NCBI GenBank assembly: GCA_944392965.1
Contig: CALXYM010000002.1
Location: 186,001-250,000 of the forward strand
Length of the DNA: 64,000 nucleotides
Source: an uncultured Spirochaetaceae bacterium
GTDB taxonomy: Bacteria > Spirochaetota > Spirochaetia > Sphaerochaetales > Sphaerochaetaceae
Direction of reading: 5' to 3'
The position numbers and the translations under genes were made by a program. Below are positions 50,911-60,606 of the stretch, piece after piece. The notes beneath the pieces were generated by a model, which saw only the letters and a program-made list of their open reading frames with translations, made no database searches and was not told where the DNA came from. How positions within the stretch are numbered: position 1 is the stretch's first letter; each line of letters opens with the position of its first letter.

Positions 50911-51330
50911 AAGACCGGACTTAACACTTTCCCTCATCCCCTCTCCGAAGAATTCAACCTGGCAGGCAAGTCCTTTCTCAAAACGGTCCGTCTCATCTGT
51001 GGTCTTCTGTGACGGAAGGGGAAGAGTGATACCATGAGAAGTCATGACGGTATTCGTGAGAGAGAGGAATTCCCTCATCCTCGCCAGTCCAAGATAATCC
51101 ACCGCCTGATAGACGCACTCTTTTACAGCCACAGGGTCAATACCATCATCGAGGGCCTTTTCAAGGATTACACTGAACTCCTCTTTTCCACCTGCTCCGA
51201 CACACGTTGCAAGAATGGCAAGATACCTTGTACGGTCATCGAGCCTTATTTCCTCATTTCCGGAAACTTCCTTATAAGCGAAATTCTCACTGAGTTCCAT
51301 GAATTCAGGATCTGTCTGATATAGATTCAT
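50887..51330 (-). CDS. Carboxymuconolactone decarboxylase-like protein, 3' end altered by an IS
   Basis: A 147-aa protein from MNLYQTDPEFMELSENFAYK, started at 51330 because GGAGG precedes that ATG. CMD/AhpD-like features are LAILATCVGAGGKEEFSVIL and VKECVYQAVDYLGLARMREF. No CxxC redox pair is present. The last seven residues (VNYSILR) and the stop come from the inverted right end of the tnpB element. Removing the element restores KSGL-IKKASEKNTK-stop, 24 nt before the cupin ATG. The protein is probably still functional, with an altered tail. Confidence 0.85.
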   Translation of the reverse strand: MNLYQTDPEFMELSENFAYKEVSGNEEIRLDDRTRYLAILATCVGAGGKEEFSVILEKALDDGIDPVAVKECVYQAVDYLGLARMREFLSLTNTVMTSHGITLPLPSQKTTDETDRFEKGLACQVEFFGEGMRESVKSGLVNYSILR

Positions 51331-51344
51331 AAAGTACCTCCATA

Positions 51345-51824
51345 TCACAGACAAAGGCTATTAAGCCAGCTTTCTATCTCAGCATCACTCATAGCAGATG
51401 TAAGTCTCATCGTTCCCCTCACATCGGAGGATGGGCACAATTTACTGATTCTCTCCTCTATCTTCCCCTTTCCACTTCCTCCGGATGTAAAGAACGGAAT
51501 CACCGTCTTCGAAGAGAAATCATAGCTTTCTAGGAAAGAGTCAATTATCCTGGGTTCAACTCCCCACCAGTTGGGGAAACCAATGAAAATCACATCATAA
51601 TCCTCAAAAGAAGGAACTGTCCCCTTTATCTTTGGACGGGATGTCTCATCTGTCATCTCAAGAGTACTTCTTGATTTTTTATTGGTCCAATCAAGATCAG
51701 CAGCAGTGTATCGCGTCTCCGGTTCAATCTCGAATACATCTGCATTAGAAAGCGATGCAACCCTTTTTGCAATCCTCTCCGTTACTCCACTCGCGGAGAA
51801 ATATGCAACAAGTCTCTTACTCAT
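51345..51824 (-). CDS. Flavodoxin
   Basis: A 159-aa flavodoxin of the Flavodoxin_4 type, a one-electron carrier binding FMN. The phosphate-binding loop is YFSASGVTERIAK (residues 8-20). Isoalloxazine-loop features are GFPNWWGVEP and FFTSGGSGKG. It starts within the end of tetR (8-nt overlap) and is 14 nt before the CMD gene, so all three are coexpressed. Confidence 0.92.
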   Translation of the reverse strand: MSKRLVAYFSASGVTERIAKRVASLSNADVFEIEPETRYTAADLDWTNKKSRSTLEMTDETSRPKIKGTVPSFEDYDVIFIGFPNWWGVEPRIIDSFLESYDFSSKTVIPFFTSGGSGKGKIEERISKLCPSSDVRGTMRLTSAMSDAEIESWLNSLCL

Positions 51825-52452
51825 TATCCTCTCCTCCTAACAGTTTTATAACTGTCTTATATACGAAATCGCGGATAGGAATCTTGTAAATCTCGATTCC
51901 TACCTCTCTCATCGCAATAAGCTGTTTCTCTGTCATCATCGTATAGGGATAGACACCATACATGAAAGGAAAGAACGAATAGAGAAAAGAGGAAATATCC
52001 TTCTCACTGAAAGATGGAAAGAATTTTCCTATAAGGGAAGAAACGGTTGAAAGGGCATTGGCATATGTCTTTTTGAAATCCACAAGGAAGCTAAGCCTGC
52101 TGTTCTCCTCAAGGTCATACAGATTCATGGAAAGCAACCGAAGCATCTGAGTGGCATTCTCAAGAGTTGAAGAGAACATATAGGCGAATTCCTCCCTGCT
52201 TAGCCTTTCATTTCCATCCCTTATCTTCTCAAGACTTTTAATCCATTCCTCATACTGTTCCTTTAAAAGAGACAGAAATATCTCCTCTTTCGTCTCAAAG
52301 TAGTTGTAAATGGAGGTCCGTGTGAAAGAAGTGTCCTCTGCGATATCCTTGATCGTTATCTCTTTAAAACTTTTCTTCTCATAAAGTGCACGTGCGGATG
52401 CGATTATCTCATCTTTGCGAGCATCCGTTAATTCCTTCGATCCTTTTGGCAT
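51817..52452 (-). CDS. TetR family regulator of the flavodoxin-CMD operon
   Basis: A 211-aa repressor from MPKGSKELTDARKDEIIASA. The helix-turn-helix is ITIKDIAEDTSFTRTSIYNY, followed by FETKEEIF. An upstream extension to 52509 would cover the promoter and is not used. It is the first gene of the operon and overlaps flavodoxin. Two matching dyads around its promoter are likely operators, so it is autoregulated. The inducer may be an electrophile or oxidant, judging by the redox genes it controls. Confidence 0.9.
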   Translation of the reverse strand: MPKGSKELTDARKDEIIASARALYEKKSFKEITIKDIAEDTSFTRTSIYNYFETKEEIFLSLLKEQYEEWIKSLEKIRDGNERLSREEFAYMFSSTLENATQMLRLLSMNLYDLEENSRLSFLVDFKKTYANALSTVSSLIGKFFPSFSEKDISSFLYSFFPFMYGVYPYTMMTEKQLIAMREVGIEIYKIPIRDFVYKTVIKLLGGEDNE

Positions 52453-52462
52453 ATTCTTATCC

Positions 52463-52509
52463 TGACACGATGTCAGCAATAATATAGATCTATTCTGACA
52501 CAGCGTCAA
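52463..52509 (-). promoter_or_regulatory. Promoter with twin TetR operators
   Basis: Minus-strand TTGACG (52504-52509) and TATATT (52481-52486) with a 17-bp spacer. Two TGAC-N5-GTCA dyads, at 52496-52508 (overlapping the -35) and 52463-52475 (at the start site), are 33 bp apart, about three helical turns. They flank the core promoter as repressor sites would. Confidence 0.7.
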
Positions 52510-52516
52510 TAATAAA

Positions 52517-52546
52517 AAGAAAAAAAATCCAGGGACTTCCCCCTGG
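52517..52546 (-). terminator. Terminator of the MFS gene
   Basis: Minus-strand CCAGGG/CCCTGG stem (loop GGAAGT) followed by A and eight T residues, 10 nt past the MFS stop. It insulates the tetR operon from the transporter gene. Confidence 0.9.
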
Positions 52547-52555
52547 CCCGGTCTC

Positions 52556-53830
52556 CTACCGTTTCGAGAATGCGGCTATCTCCTTTCCCGCCTCATCCTC
52601 ATCAACCTTTCTTAGAAGGATGAAACCCACGAGGAAGAGGATTATAAGGGAGATTATGCCGTATCGCTGCTCACCTGTGAAAAGAGTTACGATACCTACC
52701 AGGAAAGGTCCAACAATGGCTGCGAACTTTCCGAGCATATTGAAAAAGCCATAGAATTCTGAGGAATTCTCCTTCGGTATGAGCCTCGTGTAATAGCTTC
52801 TCGAAAGTGCCTGGATACCACCCTGAAAGAGACCGATCGTACATGCGAGGATATAGAACTGGCTGACGTCAGTCATAAAGAATCCTATCACTGCAATAGC
52901 TGCATATGCCCCGATTGCAATGAGAATCGCCCTCTTTATTCCGATCTTCTTTCCAAGGATGTTATAAAGAATGGCAGAAGGGAATGCGACGAACTGGGTG
53001 ATTAACAGTGCCACGATAAGACTTTCTGAAGGAAAACCAAGGGCTGTTCCATAATCGGTTGCCATACGGATTATCGTGTCAACTCCATCGATATAGCACC
53101 AGTAGGCAACAAGGAAAAGTGCCGTGTTCTTAAGATTCCTTAGACTCTTCAATGTTGACACAATCTGGGAAAATCCATCATGTATTGCCTCTTTCAGACT
53201 CACCCTCTCCCCTTTCTCCTCCTTTACGAGAAATGCAAGAGGAAGAGTGAAAACAATCCACCAGACGGCGACCATCACGAAACTTATTCTTACTGCTGTC
53301 GGGCCATCAGGGATACCGAAGGTCTCAGGCATGAGAAACATCAGGACATTGAGAAGGAATAAGAGACCACCTCCTATATACCCCAGCCCGTATCCCAATG
53401 ATGATACGAAATCCACCTTCTTTTCACTAGCTACAGTCGTCAGAAGGCTGTCATAGAACGAGTTTGCACTTGCAAATCCAATATTCGCAAAAACGTATAG
53501 AAGCACAGCCACTGGCCACTGTCCCATCGCTACAAACCATAAGGCACCCGTCATCACCGCCCCAAGGAAGGCAAAGAATATGAGTAACTTCTTCCTATAG
53601 CTTCCCCTGTCTGCTATGGCACCTATCACAGGGGCCATGGCTGCCACAAGGATGCTTGCAATGCTGTTCGCAAGTCCCAGGTAAAACGTGCTGGATGCGC
53701 TGTCAGCCCCATATGCCCAGTATTGGGAAAAGAAAATCGGGAAGAACGCCGCCATCACGGTCGTTGCGAAAGCAGAGTTCGCCCAGTCGTAAAACGCCCA
53801 TGAAATTATCTCTTTTTTACTATCCTGCAT
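52556..53830 (-). CDS. MFS transporter, UMF1/Atg22-like
   Basis: A 424-aa major facilitator with twelve predicted membrane segments. The N-terminal SWAFYDWANSAFATTVMAAF is the hallmark of the UMF1/Atg22-like group. Other features are GAIADRGSYRKKLL, between segments 2 and 3, and IQALSRSYYTRLIPKENSSE. In fungi the relative effluxes amino acids from the vacuole; bacterial substrates are not established. GGAG precedes the ATG. It is monocistronic. Confidence 0.9.
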   Translation of the reverse strand: MQDSKKEIISWAFYDWANSAFATTVMAAFFPIFFSQYWAYGADSASSTFYLGLANSIASILVAAMAPVIGAIADRGSYRKKLLIFFAFLGAVMTGALWFVAMGQWPVAVLLYVFANIGFASANSFYDSLLTTVASEKKVDFVSSLGYGLGYIGGGLLFLLNVLMFLMPETFGIPDGPTAVRISFVMVAVWWIVFTLPLAFLVKEEKGERVSLKEAIHDGFSQIVSTLKSLRNLKNTALFLVAYWCYIDGVDTIIRMATDYGTALGFPSESLIVALLITQFVAFPSAILYNILGKKIGIKRAILIAIGAYAAIAVIGFFMTDVSQFYILACTIGLFQGGIQALSRSYYTRLIPKENSSEFYGFFNMLGKFAAIVGPFLVGIVTLFTGEQRYGIISLIILFLVGFILLRKVDEDEAGKEIAAFSKR

Positions 53831-53950
53831 AAAACAATCTCCACATCCCAGAATAAAAGAATGCTGTTAAATCAAGATTACAAGTAAATGCAGATTTTGA
53901 AAATTCCCATTTTAGAAGATGAAAACTCTCTTATGTGCTATCATCATGAT

Positions 53951-55363
53951 ATGAATTATGCGAAATCCATACTTTGGTACGATCTCGAGACCTTCGGCCT
54001 GAATCCCAGGGTGGACAGGATCGCACAGGCCGCGCTTATCAGGACGGACCTACAACTGAATATAATCGAAGAACCGGTACTCCTTTATTCGAAACTTACC
54101 GATGACTATCTGCCAAATCCTGAAAGCTGCATTGTTACAGGACTGACTCCACAGGAAGTGAATGCGAAGGGCATCAGGGAATACGATTTCATAAAGAGAA
54201 TAAATGATATGTTCCTCGTTCCAGGAACGGTAGTTGCAGGATTCAACAATGTCAACTTTGACGATGAATGCATACGTTCCACGCTGTATAGAAACCTTTT
54301 CGACCCTTTCGAAAGAGAATACAAGGAAGGTCGGAGTCGCTGGGACATAATGAACCTCGTGAGGGCCACGAAGGATTTAAGGCCGGATGGAATAGATTTC
54401 TCCGCGATAAATCCTGAGACGGGCTTCACCAGTTTCAAGCTCACTGACATAACAAGGGTGAACCACATCGAACAAGAGGGTGCTCATGATGCACTTGTGG
54501 ATGTAAGAGCGACCGTCGAGGTAGCTCGCCTTATAATGCAGAAACAGCCTAAACTCTTCCAGTATGCGTTCTCCCACCGCTTTAAGAACGACGTATGGGC
54601 TGTGATGGATCCGATAAGGCATCGTCCGGTACTCCATACGAGTGCCGCATACGTATCAGAGAGAGGAAACACGCACCCGATCCTTCCTCTGATGGCAAAC
54701 AAGGACCGGGGAAACGAGATATACTGTTTCGATCTCACTTTTCCAATCCCCGAAAGATTGGAAGGCGTTGAGGATCTCAGAGAAATAGGAATAGTCAGGG
54801 TCATGGCAAATAAATGTCCATTCGTTTCTCCGATGAGCGTGCTGGATGAGAAGGCTGAGGCCCGTCTTGGATTCACGAGAAAAGAGGTCGAAGAGAAGGC
54901 CGAAAGGATCAGAAGGAATCATCGCTACCTCTTCGATCTCAGTTCCGTACTGAATGTAAAAAGGGAATTCGAAGGCGAAACGGATGCCGATTACACGATA
55001 TACGACCGCTTCATGAGCGAGGCGGATAAAGCAAAACTCAAAGAGATTGCGAGATTAAAGCCTGAGGAAAAGTTAAAAGCAGGCGAATACAATTTCGAGG
55101 ACGAGAAGTATCATAAGCTCCTATGGAGAATGGTTGCCCGCAACTGGCCGGAAAGCCTGAACGAGAAGGAGAGAATACAATGGAAGAACTTCTGCGCATC
55201 CCGTCTGATAAACCCTGCCAGTAAATTCGCACGCCCGATAGAACTCTATCTGAGAGAGTGCAAGGAGCATATGGACAGCATTGAGACGGATGCAAAGGAT
55301 AAGCTCATATACAAGGCTCTCTATGAATACGGTAAGGATCTGGAGAGGAGAATCCTCTCATAG
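53951..55363 (+). CDS. sbcB: Exodeoxyribonuclease I (ExoI-type 3'-5' exonuclease)
   Basis: A 470-aa protein from MNYAKSILWYDLETFGLNPR. DEDD exonuclease motifs are WYDLETFG (Exo I), GFNNVNFDDECIR (Exo II) and HDALVDVRATVEVARL (Exo III, with H and D). It follows E. coli ExoI through the SH3-like and helical C-terminal domains (SEADKAKLKEI, LLWRMVARNWPESLNEKE). ExoI degrades single-stranded DNA in recombination and mismatch repair. It is typical of gammaproteobacteria, so its presence here suggests transfer. TATCAT ends 6 nt before the ATG, and a longer frame from 53888 is less likely. Confidence 0.93.
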   Translation: MNYAKSILWYDLETFGLNPRVDRIAQAALIRTDLQLNIIEEPVLLYSKLTDDYLPNPESCIVTGLTPQEVNAKGIREYDFIKRINDMFLVPGTVVAGFNNVNFDDECIRSTLYRNLFDPFEREYKEGRSRWDIMNLVRATKDLRPDGIDFSAINPETGFTSFKLTDITRVNHIEQEGAHDALVDVRATVEVARLIMQKQPKLFQYAFSHRFKNDVWAVMDPIRHRPVLHTSAAYVSERGNTHPILPLMANKDRGNEIYCFDLTFPIPERLEGVEDLREIGIVRVMANKCPFVSPMSVLDEKAEARLGFTRKEVEEKAERIRRNHRYLFDLSSVLNVKREFEGETDADYTIYDRFMSEADKAKLKEIARLKPEEKLKAGEYNFEDEKYHKLLWRMVARNWPESLNEKERIQWKNFCASRLINPASKFARPIELYLRECKEHMDSIETDAKDKLIYKALYEYGKDLERRILS

Positions 55364-56464
55364 GTTTTCAGTAAAGCTAGACTCCCTTCTGTTCAACCTC
55401 TTTTCCGCATCCTCGGAGACGAGGGCTACGACAAGAGCGACGGAGGGGACAGCTACAAGCATTCCGACAACTCCTCCCAGTCCCCCACCTATCGTGATAG
55501 CGGCAAGCACCCAGATACCGGGAAGGCCTATTGAAGAACCCACGACTCGCGGATAAATCACATTATTCTCCGTCTGCTGAAGAATCAATATGAAGATGAG
55601 GAATACAAGAGCCTTGACTGGACTTATCGGGAAGATCATGATCGCACCTACTATTGCCCCTATCCAGGCTCCTGCGATAGGGATAAGGGCTGTCACGCCA
55701 ATAAGAGCCCCAATTGCCGTCGCGTAAGGAAGACGGAGAAGGAACATCCCGATACATGCCAGAGACCCCAGGATGAATGCCTCGGTAATCTGTCCGATGA
55801 AGAACCGCTTGAATATTGAATTGGCCTTAGAGAGGACAACAAGCGTGCTGTCACTCCTCTTTCTTCCAAGATAAGCATTCATAAGACGTTGTGATACACC
55901 GATAATCCGCTCCTTACCTGCAAGCATGTAAATAGAGAATGCAAGTGCGAGTACGAGGGAGACAACGAGGCCGAGAAGAGAACCGACAAAGCTGAAAACC
56001 TCGCTTACTATCGTGTCTCGGCGCTCGGTAAGGAATGAGCGCAGGTTATCAAGAGGTCTGAGGAACTCACTGACATTCTCAATGTAGGGATCCAGATCAT
56101 CCGGGGCCATATCCGCAAGTTCAGAGAGAAAAAGAGGAAGGCTGTTTATAAGCAGGGAGATGGATTCTATCAAGCGCGGTATTATATAGGAGAATATCAG
56201 GGTTACAATCAGTACCACTATGACTATGGAGGACAATATGGACAGAGCCCTCCGCCCACGCTTGATCTTATAAAATACCTTCTTTTCTAAAAGCGTCATG
56301 GGAATATTAAGTATGTAGGCCATGACAGCACCTATGACTATTGAAGTCACGCTGTCAAACAGTGTCTCCAGGAAACTTTCAATGTGTCCGTAGTACCTGA
56401 AAGCCAGAAACAGGATGAAAACGACTATGGCTGAAAAAATAATATTCCTTTTAAACGTGCTCAT
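55358..56464 (-). CDS. AI-2E family transporter (TqsA/YdiK-like permease)
   Basis: A 368-aa integral membrane protein with about eight segments. Family features are an N-terminal pair of spans, IGQITEAFILGSLACIGMFL, the ALIPIAGAWIGAIVGA stretch and NNVIYPRVVGSSIGLPGIWV near the C-terminus. Members export quorum signals or small ions; the substrate here is unknown. The start is the ATG at 56464, after GGGG. The 3' end overlaps convergent sbcB by 6 nt. Confidence 0.9.
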   Translation of the reverse strand: MSTFKRNIIFSAIVVFILFLAFRYYGHIESFLETLFDSVTSIVIGAVMAYILNIPMTLLEKKVFYKIKRGRRALSILSSIVIVVLIVTLIFSYIIPRLIESISLLINSLPLFLSELADMAPDDLDPYIENVSEFLRPLDNLRSFLTERRDTIVSEVFSFVGSLLGLVVSLVLALAFSIYMLAGKERIIGVSQRLMNAYLGRKRSDSTLVVLSKANSIFKRFFIGQITEAFILGSLACIGMFLLRLPYATAIGALIGVTALIPIAGAWIGAIVGAIMIFPISPVKALVFLIFILILQQTENNVIYPRVVGSSIGLPGIWVLAAITIGGGLGGVVGMLVAVPSVALVVALVSEDAEKRLNRRESSFTENL

Positions 56465-56649
56465 TTTCCCCAATATTAATCCAAATAAGATATTTTTTAT
56501 ATAGACAAAAACAGATAAATCTACAGTCTTTTTCAGACAAGAGGGGAAACACCCATTTTATAATCAAAACAGCATCTCTTTTTCCCTGTTCCCCCTTACT
56601 ATCCAAAAAGAAAAGATATGAGCTATAATAACACCTCAGGAGAAAAACC

Positions 56650-57711
56650 ATGTTGGAGAAACTTCCCGGATATAAGAAACAGCTTGAGGACCTGGATCAG
56701 AGGATATCGAGTCCTGAAGTGATGTCAGATATGAAGAAATATAAGGAACTGATGGTCGAACGCTCTCACATAGCCCCGATTGTGGAGAAGCTGGAGGAGA
56801 TAAAAGCTCTCGAAGAGAACAAGAGAGATGCAGAGGAGATGCTGAAAGAGAGTGACAGCGAACTCGTGGAGATGGCCAAAGAGGAGATAAGCGAGACGGA
56901 GAAGAAACTCGAAAGAGCAGAGAAAGAAGTTAAGATGCTTCTCATTCCACCAGATCCTCTAGACGGAAAGAACATCATCATGGAGATAAGAGCAGGAACA
57001 GGAGGCGATGAGGCTGCCCTCTTTGCTGCGGATATCTACCGCATGTATTCCCATTATGCCGAATCAAAGAGATGGAAGATCGAGGTCATGAACAGCAACG
57101 AGACCGGTATCGGAGGTCTCAAGGAGATCGTATTCTCCATAACAGGAAAGGACGTCTATGCATCTCTCAGATATGAGTCAGGCGTGCACAGGGTTCAAAG
57201 GGTTCCGGAAACCGAATCTGGTGGAAGAATACACACATCCGCAATAACGGTCGCGGTTCTTCCCGAGGCGGAGGAGACCGATATCGAGATAAGGCCGGAG
57301 GATCTCAAGGTTGATGTCATGAGAGCAGGAGGGCCCGGTGGGCAGTGTGTTAATACAACCGACAGCGCGGTAAGACTTACACACCTTCCGACAGGACTCG
57401 TGGTAATCTGTCAAGACGAGAAGAGTCAGATAAAGAACAAAGCGAAGGCATTAAGAGTCCTCAGAAGCCGTTTATATGAGATGGAAGAGGAGAAGAAGAG
57501 GAAGGAACGAAGCGAGCAGAGGAAGAGCCAGGTAGGCTCCGGAGACCGTTCAGAGAGAATCAGGACATATAATTTCCCCCAGGGAAGGGTCACTGACCAC
57601 AGGATAAACCTAACCCTCTACAAGCTCGATGCTGTAATGAACGGGGATCTTGATGACATCATCGAACCATTGAAGATCGCAGCCGGAGAAGAAGCACTGA
57701 AAGAGGCATGA
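56650..57711 (+). CDS. prfA: Peptide chain release factor 1
   Basis: A 353-aa factor that reads UAA/UAG and releases the peptide. The catalytic GGQ is in [20 protein letters not shown]. The stop-recognition region is in [20 protein letters not shown]. The N-terminal coiled coil is complete. AGGAG precedes the ATG. It overlaps prmC by 4 nt (ATGA), a common pairing, because PrmC methylates this GGQ glutamine. Confidence 0.97.
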   Translation: MLEKLPGYKKQLEDLDQRISSPEVMSDMKKYKELMVERSHIAPIVEKLEEIKALEENKRDAEEMLKESDSELVEMAKEEISETEKKLERAEKEVKMLLIPPDPLDGKNIIMEIRAGTGGDEAALFAADIYRMYSHYAESKRWKIEVMNSNETGIGGLKEIVFSITGKDVYASLRYESGVHRVQRVPETESGGRIHTSAITVAVLPEAEETDIEIRPEDLKVDVMRAGGPGGQCVNTTDSAVRLTHLPTGLVVICQDEKSQIKNKAKALRVLRSRLYEMEEEKKRKERSEQRKSQVGSGDRSERIRTYNFPQGRVTDHRINLTLYKLDAVMNGDLDDIIEPLKIAAGEEALKEA

Positions 57712-58544
57712 GGATAAGGGAACTGAAAAGCGAGCTCAGAAAGAGACTCGCTTCATTAGATAATCCTATGTTGGAAGCAAGAATACTGCTCTCTCATTTT
57801 CTCTCCCTGAACATCTCGGAACTTATAACAAAAGATGGAAATGAAGTCAAAGACGAGGAGATGAAAGCCATATTCAAAGCAGCAGATGAACGCCTAGAAG
57901 GCCGTCCCATGGCATATATCCTCGGAGAAAAGGAATTTTACGGCTATGTGTTCCACGTAACGGAAGACGTGTTGATTCCTCAGCCGGACACGGAAATACT
58001 AGTAGAAACAGCACTTGACATATTAAAGGACACCCCTACCCCCAAGGTTCTTGATATCTGCACAGGCAGTGGTGCAATAATAACGGCATTAAAAATGGAA
58101 AGACCTGATATGGAAGCTTCTTTTTCCGATATCAGTGAAAAAGCTCTTAAAATCGCAATAGAGAACTATAAGAACATCACCGGGGAAACGGCAGAAGGAA
58201 GAGAGGGGGACCTGTTCCAACCATGGAAGGGATGTAAATTCGACATGATTACAGCCAATCCCCCGTATGTGACTAAAGAGTGGTATGAAAGCGTTAGTGA
58301 AGAAGTGAAAAGAGAACCGATACTGGCAATCGTTGACGAAGAGGATGATGGCCTGGGGATTATCAGAAGAATAATAAAAGAGGCCCCTTCATACATGAAA
58401 GAAGGAGGTCATCTCATTCTCGAGGCAGATTACAGACAGCATGAGAAGATAAGAGATCTTCTGAGAAGAGAGGGTTTTTCCTTCATCAATACACAAAAGG
58501 ACCTCTCCGGGCTGGAAAGAATCAGTTATGGAAGAATGAATTAG
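57708..58544 (+). CDS. prmC: Release factor glutamine methyltransferase
   Basis: A 278-aa SAM-dependent methyltransferase acting on the GGQ glutamine of release factors. The catalytic NPPY is in [16 protein letters not shown], and the SAM-binding loop is [20 protein letters not shown]. The N-terminal helical domain binds the release factor. It is translationally coupled to prfA by a 4-nt overlap. Confidence 0.96.
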   Translation: MRIRELKSELRKRLASLDNPMLEARILLSHFLSLNISELITKDGNEVKDEEMKAIFKAADERLEGRPMAYILGEKEFYGYVFHVTEDVLIPQPDTEILVETALDILKDTPTPKVLDICTGSGAIITALKMERPDMEASFSDISEKALKIAIENYKNITGETAEGREGDLFQPWKGCKFDMITANPPYVTKEWYESVSEEVKREPILAIVDEEDDGLGIIRRIIKEAPSYMKEGGHLILEADYRQHEKIRDLLRREGFSFINTQKDLSGLERISYGRMN

Positions 58545-58552
58545 TTACTTCT

Positions 58553-58580
58553 TTGCTTAATCCCACATTCTGATTATAAT
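58553..58580 (+). promoter_or_regulatory. Promoter of rel
   Basis: TTGCTT (58553-58558) and a perfect TATAAT (58575-58580) are 16 bp apart. The -10 ends 7 nt before the ATG of rel, so transcription should start at or within a base or two of the start codon. Confidence 0.7.
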
Positions 58581-58587
58581 CTATTCT

Positions 58588-60606
58588 ATGGACGAGATTC
58601 CAAACAAGGAACTTGTAGATAAGTTCGTAACTAACATCATCAGATTCCATGCCGAGGAAAAAGATAAGATAACATCAGCTGCGATTTATGCAGCAAAGAA
58701 GCATGGAGATCAGAAAAGAAAGAGCGGGGAGCCTTATATAATCCATCCCCTCTCTGTCGCTGAGATTCTGATGAGCCTTGGAATGGATGCCGATACCATA
58801 TGTGCGGGTCTCTTACATGACACTCTTGAGGACACGGATACGACAAGGGAGGAGATAGAAAACCTCTTTGGGAAAGAGGTCGCTATCATGGTCGAGGGTG
58901 TTACCAAGATAAGCCATATCACAGATAATAAGAGCATACAGGAAGCGGAGACAATAAAGAAGATGTTCTTCGCCATGAGTAAAGATGTAAGAGTCATACT
59001 CATAAAGCTCGCAGATAAACTGCATAATATGAGAACTGCGGAGTTTCTCTCGCCTGAGAGGAAGCAGGCTTTTGCCCAGGACTGCCTCGACATTTTCGCA
59101 CCCATTGCTGACAGTCTCGGAATGTCGACAATCAAATGCGAGCTTGAGGATCTCTCCCTGAAAGCACTGAAACCAGAAAGCTATAACTACATAAGTGAAT
59201 ACCTCTTAGAGCGCAAGGGAGAATATACCGCCTATATAAAAGGAGTATCAAGGACTCTTGCTGATGCCTGTAAAAAAGCTGGACTGAAGAACGTGCAGAT
59301 ATCAGGAAGAGTGAAACACGCCTACTCCATCTATCAGAAGATAAAAAAGAGGAAAAAAGAGATTGATGAGATCTATGATATCCTTGGAGTAAGGGTGATA
59401 TGCGAGACCCCGGTCGAGTGTTATACGATCCTAGGCCTCATCCACTCGATATGGGTACCGATCGAGGGACGGTTCAAAGATTATATCGCGATGCCGAAAC
59501 CGAACAACTATCAGAGTCTGCATACGACCGTTCTTGGTCCAGGGGCAAAACATCTTGAGATCCAGATAAGGACTTTCGAGATGCATAAGACCGCGGAAGA
59601 GGGAGTTGCCGCACACTGGTCATATAAGGCTGCAAGCGGAAGTGAGAGCGGGACATGGAAAACTGTTGACAGCATAAACTATAACAAGATAATCGCGAAA
59701 CTTAAAACATGGCAGCAGGAGATAGAGAAGAACGAGGATGATTTCATGGACGAGATCAAGAATGAGCTTCTGAAGGACTCCATAATCGTATTCACACCTC
59801 AAGGACACGTAATAGAGCTTCCTGTCGGGTCTACTCCGCTTGATTTCGCATTCAAAGTGCACTCCGAGGTCGGGATACACTGTTCCGGGGCCCGTGCTGA
59901 CAACTCAATAATCCCCCTCAACAAGCCACTGCAGAATACGCAGATCGTTGAGATACTGACAAGTCCTAACGCCCATCCGACACAGGCATGGCTGGAGTAT
60001 GCCTATACACCGAATGCCAAAAAGAAGATAAAAGCATGGCTGAACAAGAATGAGAACACGAACATCCCTATAGCCCCTGGTAAAAAGGATGAAAAAACAC
60101 CTCTTCCTCAGGTTCCAGAAAAACAGAAACCTCTTATTCCTATCAACGGGGGAATAAAATTTCTGAGTAAGGAAAAGAAAGGTACTGTAGTCATAGGAAA
60201 CAATTCGAACGTCCTCTTCGATTTCGCCAAATGCTGTAATCCCGTACATGGGGATGACATTGTTGCCTATATAACAAGAGGTCGGGGATATGTGATCCAC
60301 AGAAAAGATTGTCCAAATCTCAGGAATATGCCGGAAAAAGATGTCAGGCTCGTACCCGTTGAATGGGATGGAAAGGAACTTGTAAGACGGTTCAAGGTAA
60401 TTGCTAAAATGAATACGGAGCTTTTCGGGGAAATCGATAACGCCACAAGAAAGCATGGTGGGCACCTGATAAGCGGAGAACTTAAAGCCGATGGACAGGA
60501 CCTAGAAGGAGTCTTTACAATCTCCTGTGATGATGAGGATGCCCTTAAAAAGACCACAACCGCAATAAGGGCTATTCCTTCCATAAAGAAAGTCGTAGGT
60601 GTCTGA
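58588..60606 (+). CDS. rel: Bifunctional (p)ppGpp synthetase/hydrolase
   Basis: A 672-aa Rel/SpoT protein controlling the stringent response. The HD hydrolase domain (about residues 25-180) is intact, with GLLHDTLEDTDTT. The synthetase domain contains RFKDYIAMPKPNNYQSLHTT. Its RxKD motif is the bifunctional type, and PNN replaces the usual PNG. TGS (about 400-460) and ACT (about 595-672) domains follow. No Shine-Dalgarno is seen, so it is probably leaderless. It is the only rel in the window. Confidence 0.96.
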   Translation: MDEIPNKELVDKFVTNIIRFHAEEKDKITSAAIYAAKKHGDQKRKSGEPYIIHPLSVAEILMSLGMDADTICAGLLHDTLEDTDTTREEIENLFGKEVAIMVEGVTKISHITDNKSIQEAETIKKMFFAMSKDVRVILIKLADKLHNMRTAEFLSPERKQAFAQDCLDIFAPIADSLGMSTIKCELEDLSLKALKPESYNYISEYLLERKGEYTAYIKGVSRTLADACKKAGLKNVQISGRVKHAYSIYQKIKKRKKEIDEIYDILGVRVICETPVECYTILGLIHSIWVPIEGRFKDYIAMPKPNNYQSLHTTVLGPGAKHLEIQIRTFEMHKTAEEGVAAHWSYKAASGSESGTWKTVDSINYNKIIAKLKTWQQEIEKNEDDFMDEIKNELLKDSIIVFTPQGHVIELPVGSTPLDFAFKVHSEVGIHCSGARADNSIIPLNKPLQNTQIVEILTSPNAHPTQAWLEYAYTPNAKKKIKAWLNKNENTNIPIAPGKKDEKTPLPQVPEKQKPLIPINGGIKFLSKEKKGTVVIGNNSNVLFDFAKCCNPVHGDDIVAYITRGRGYVIHRKDCPNLRNMPEKDVRLVPVEWDGKELVRRFKVIAKMNTELFGEIDNATRKHGGHLISGELKADGQDLEGVFTISCDDEDALKKTTTAIRAIPSIKKVVGV

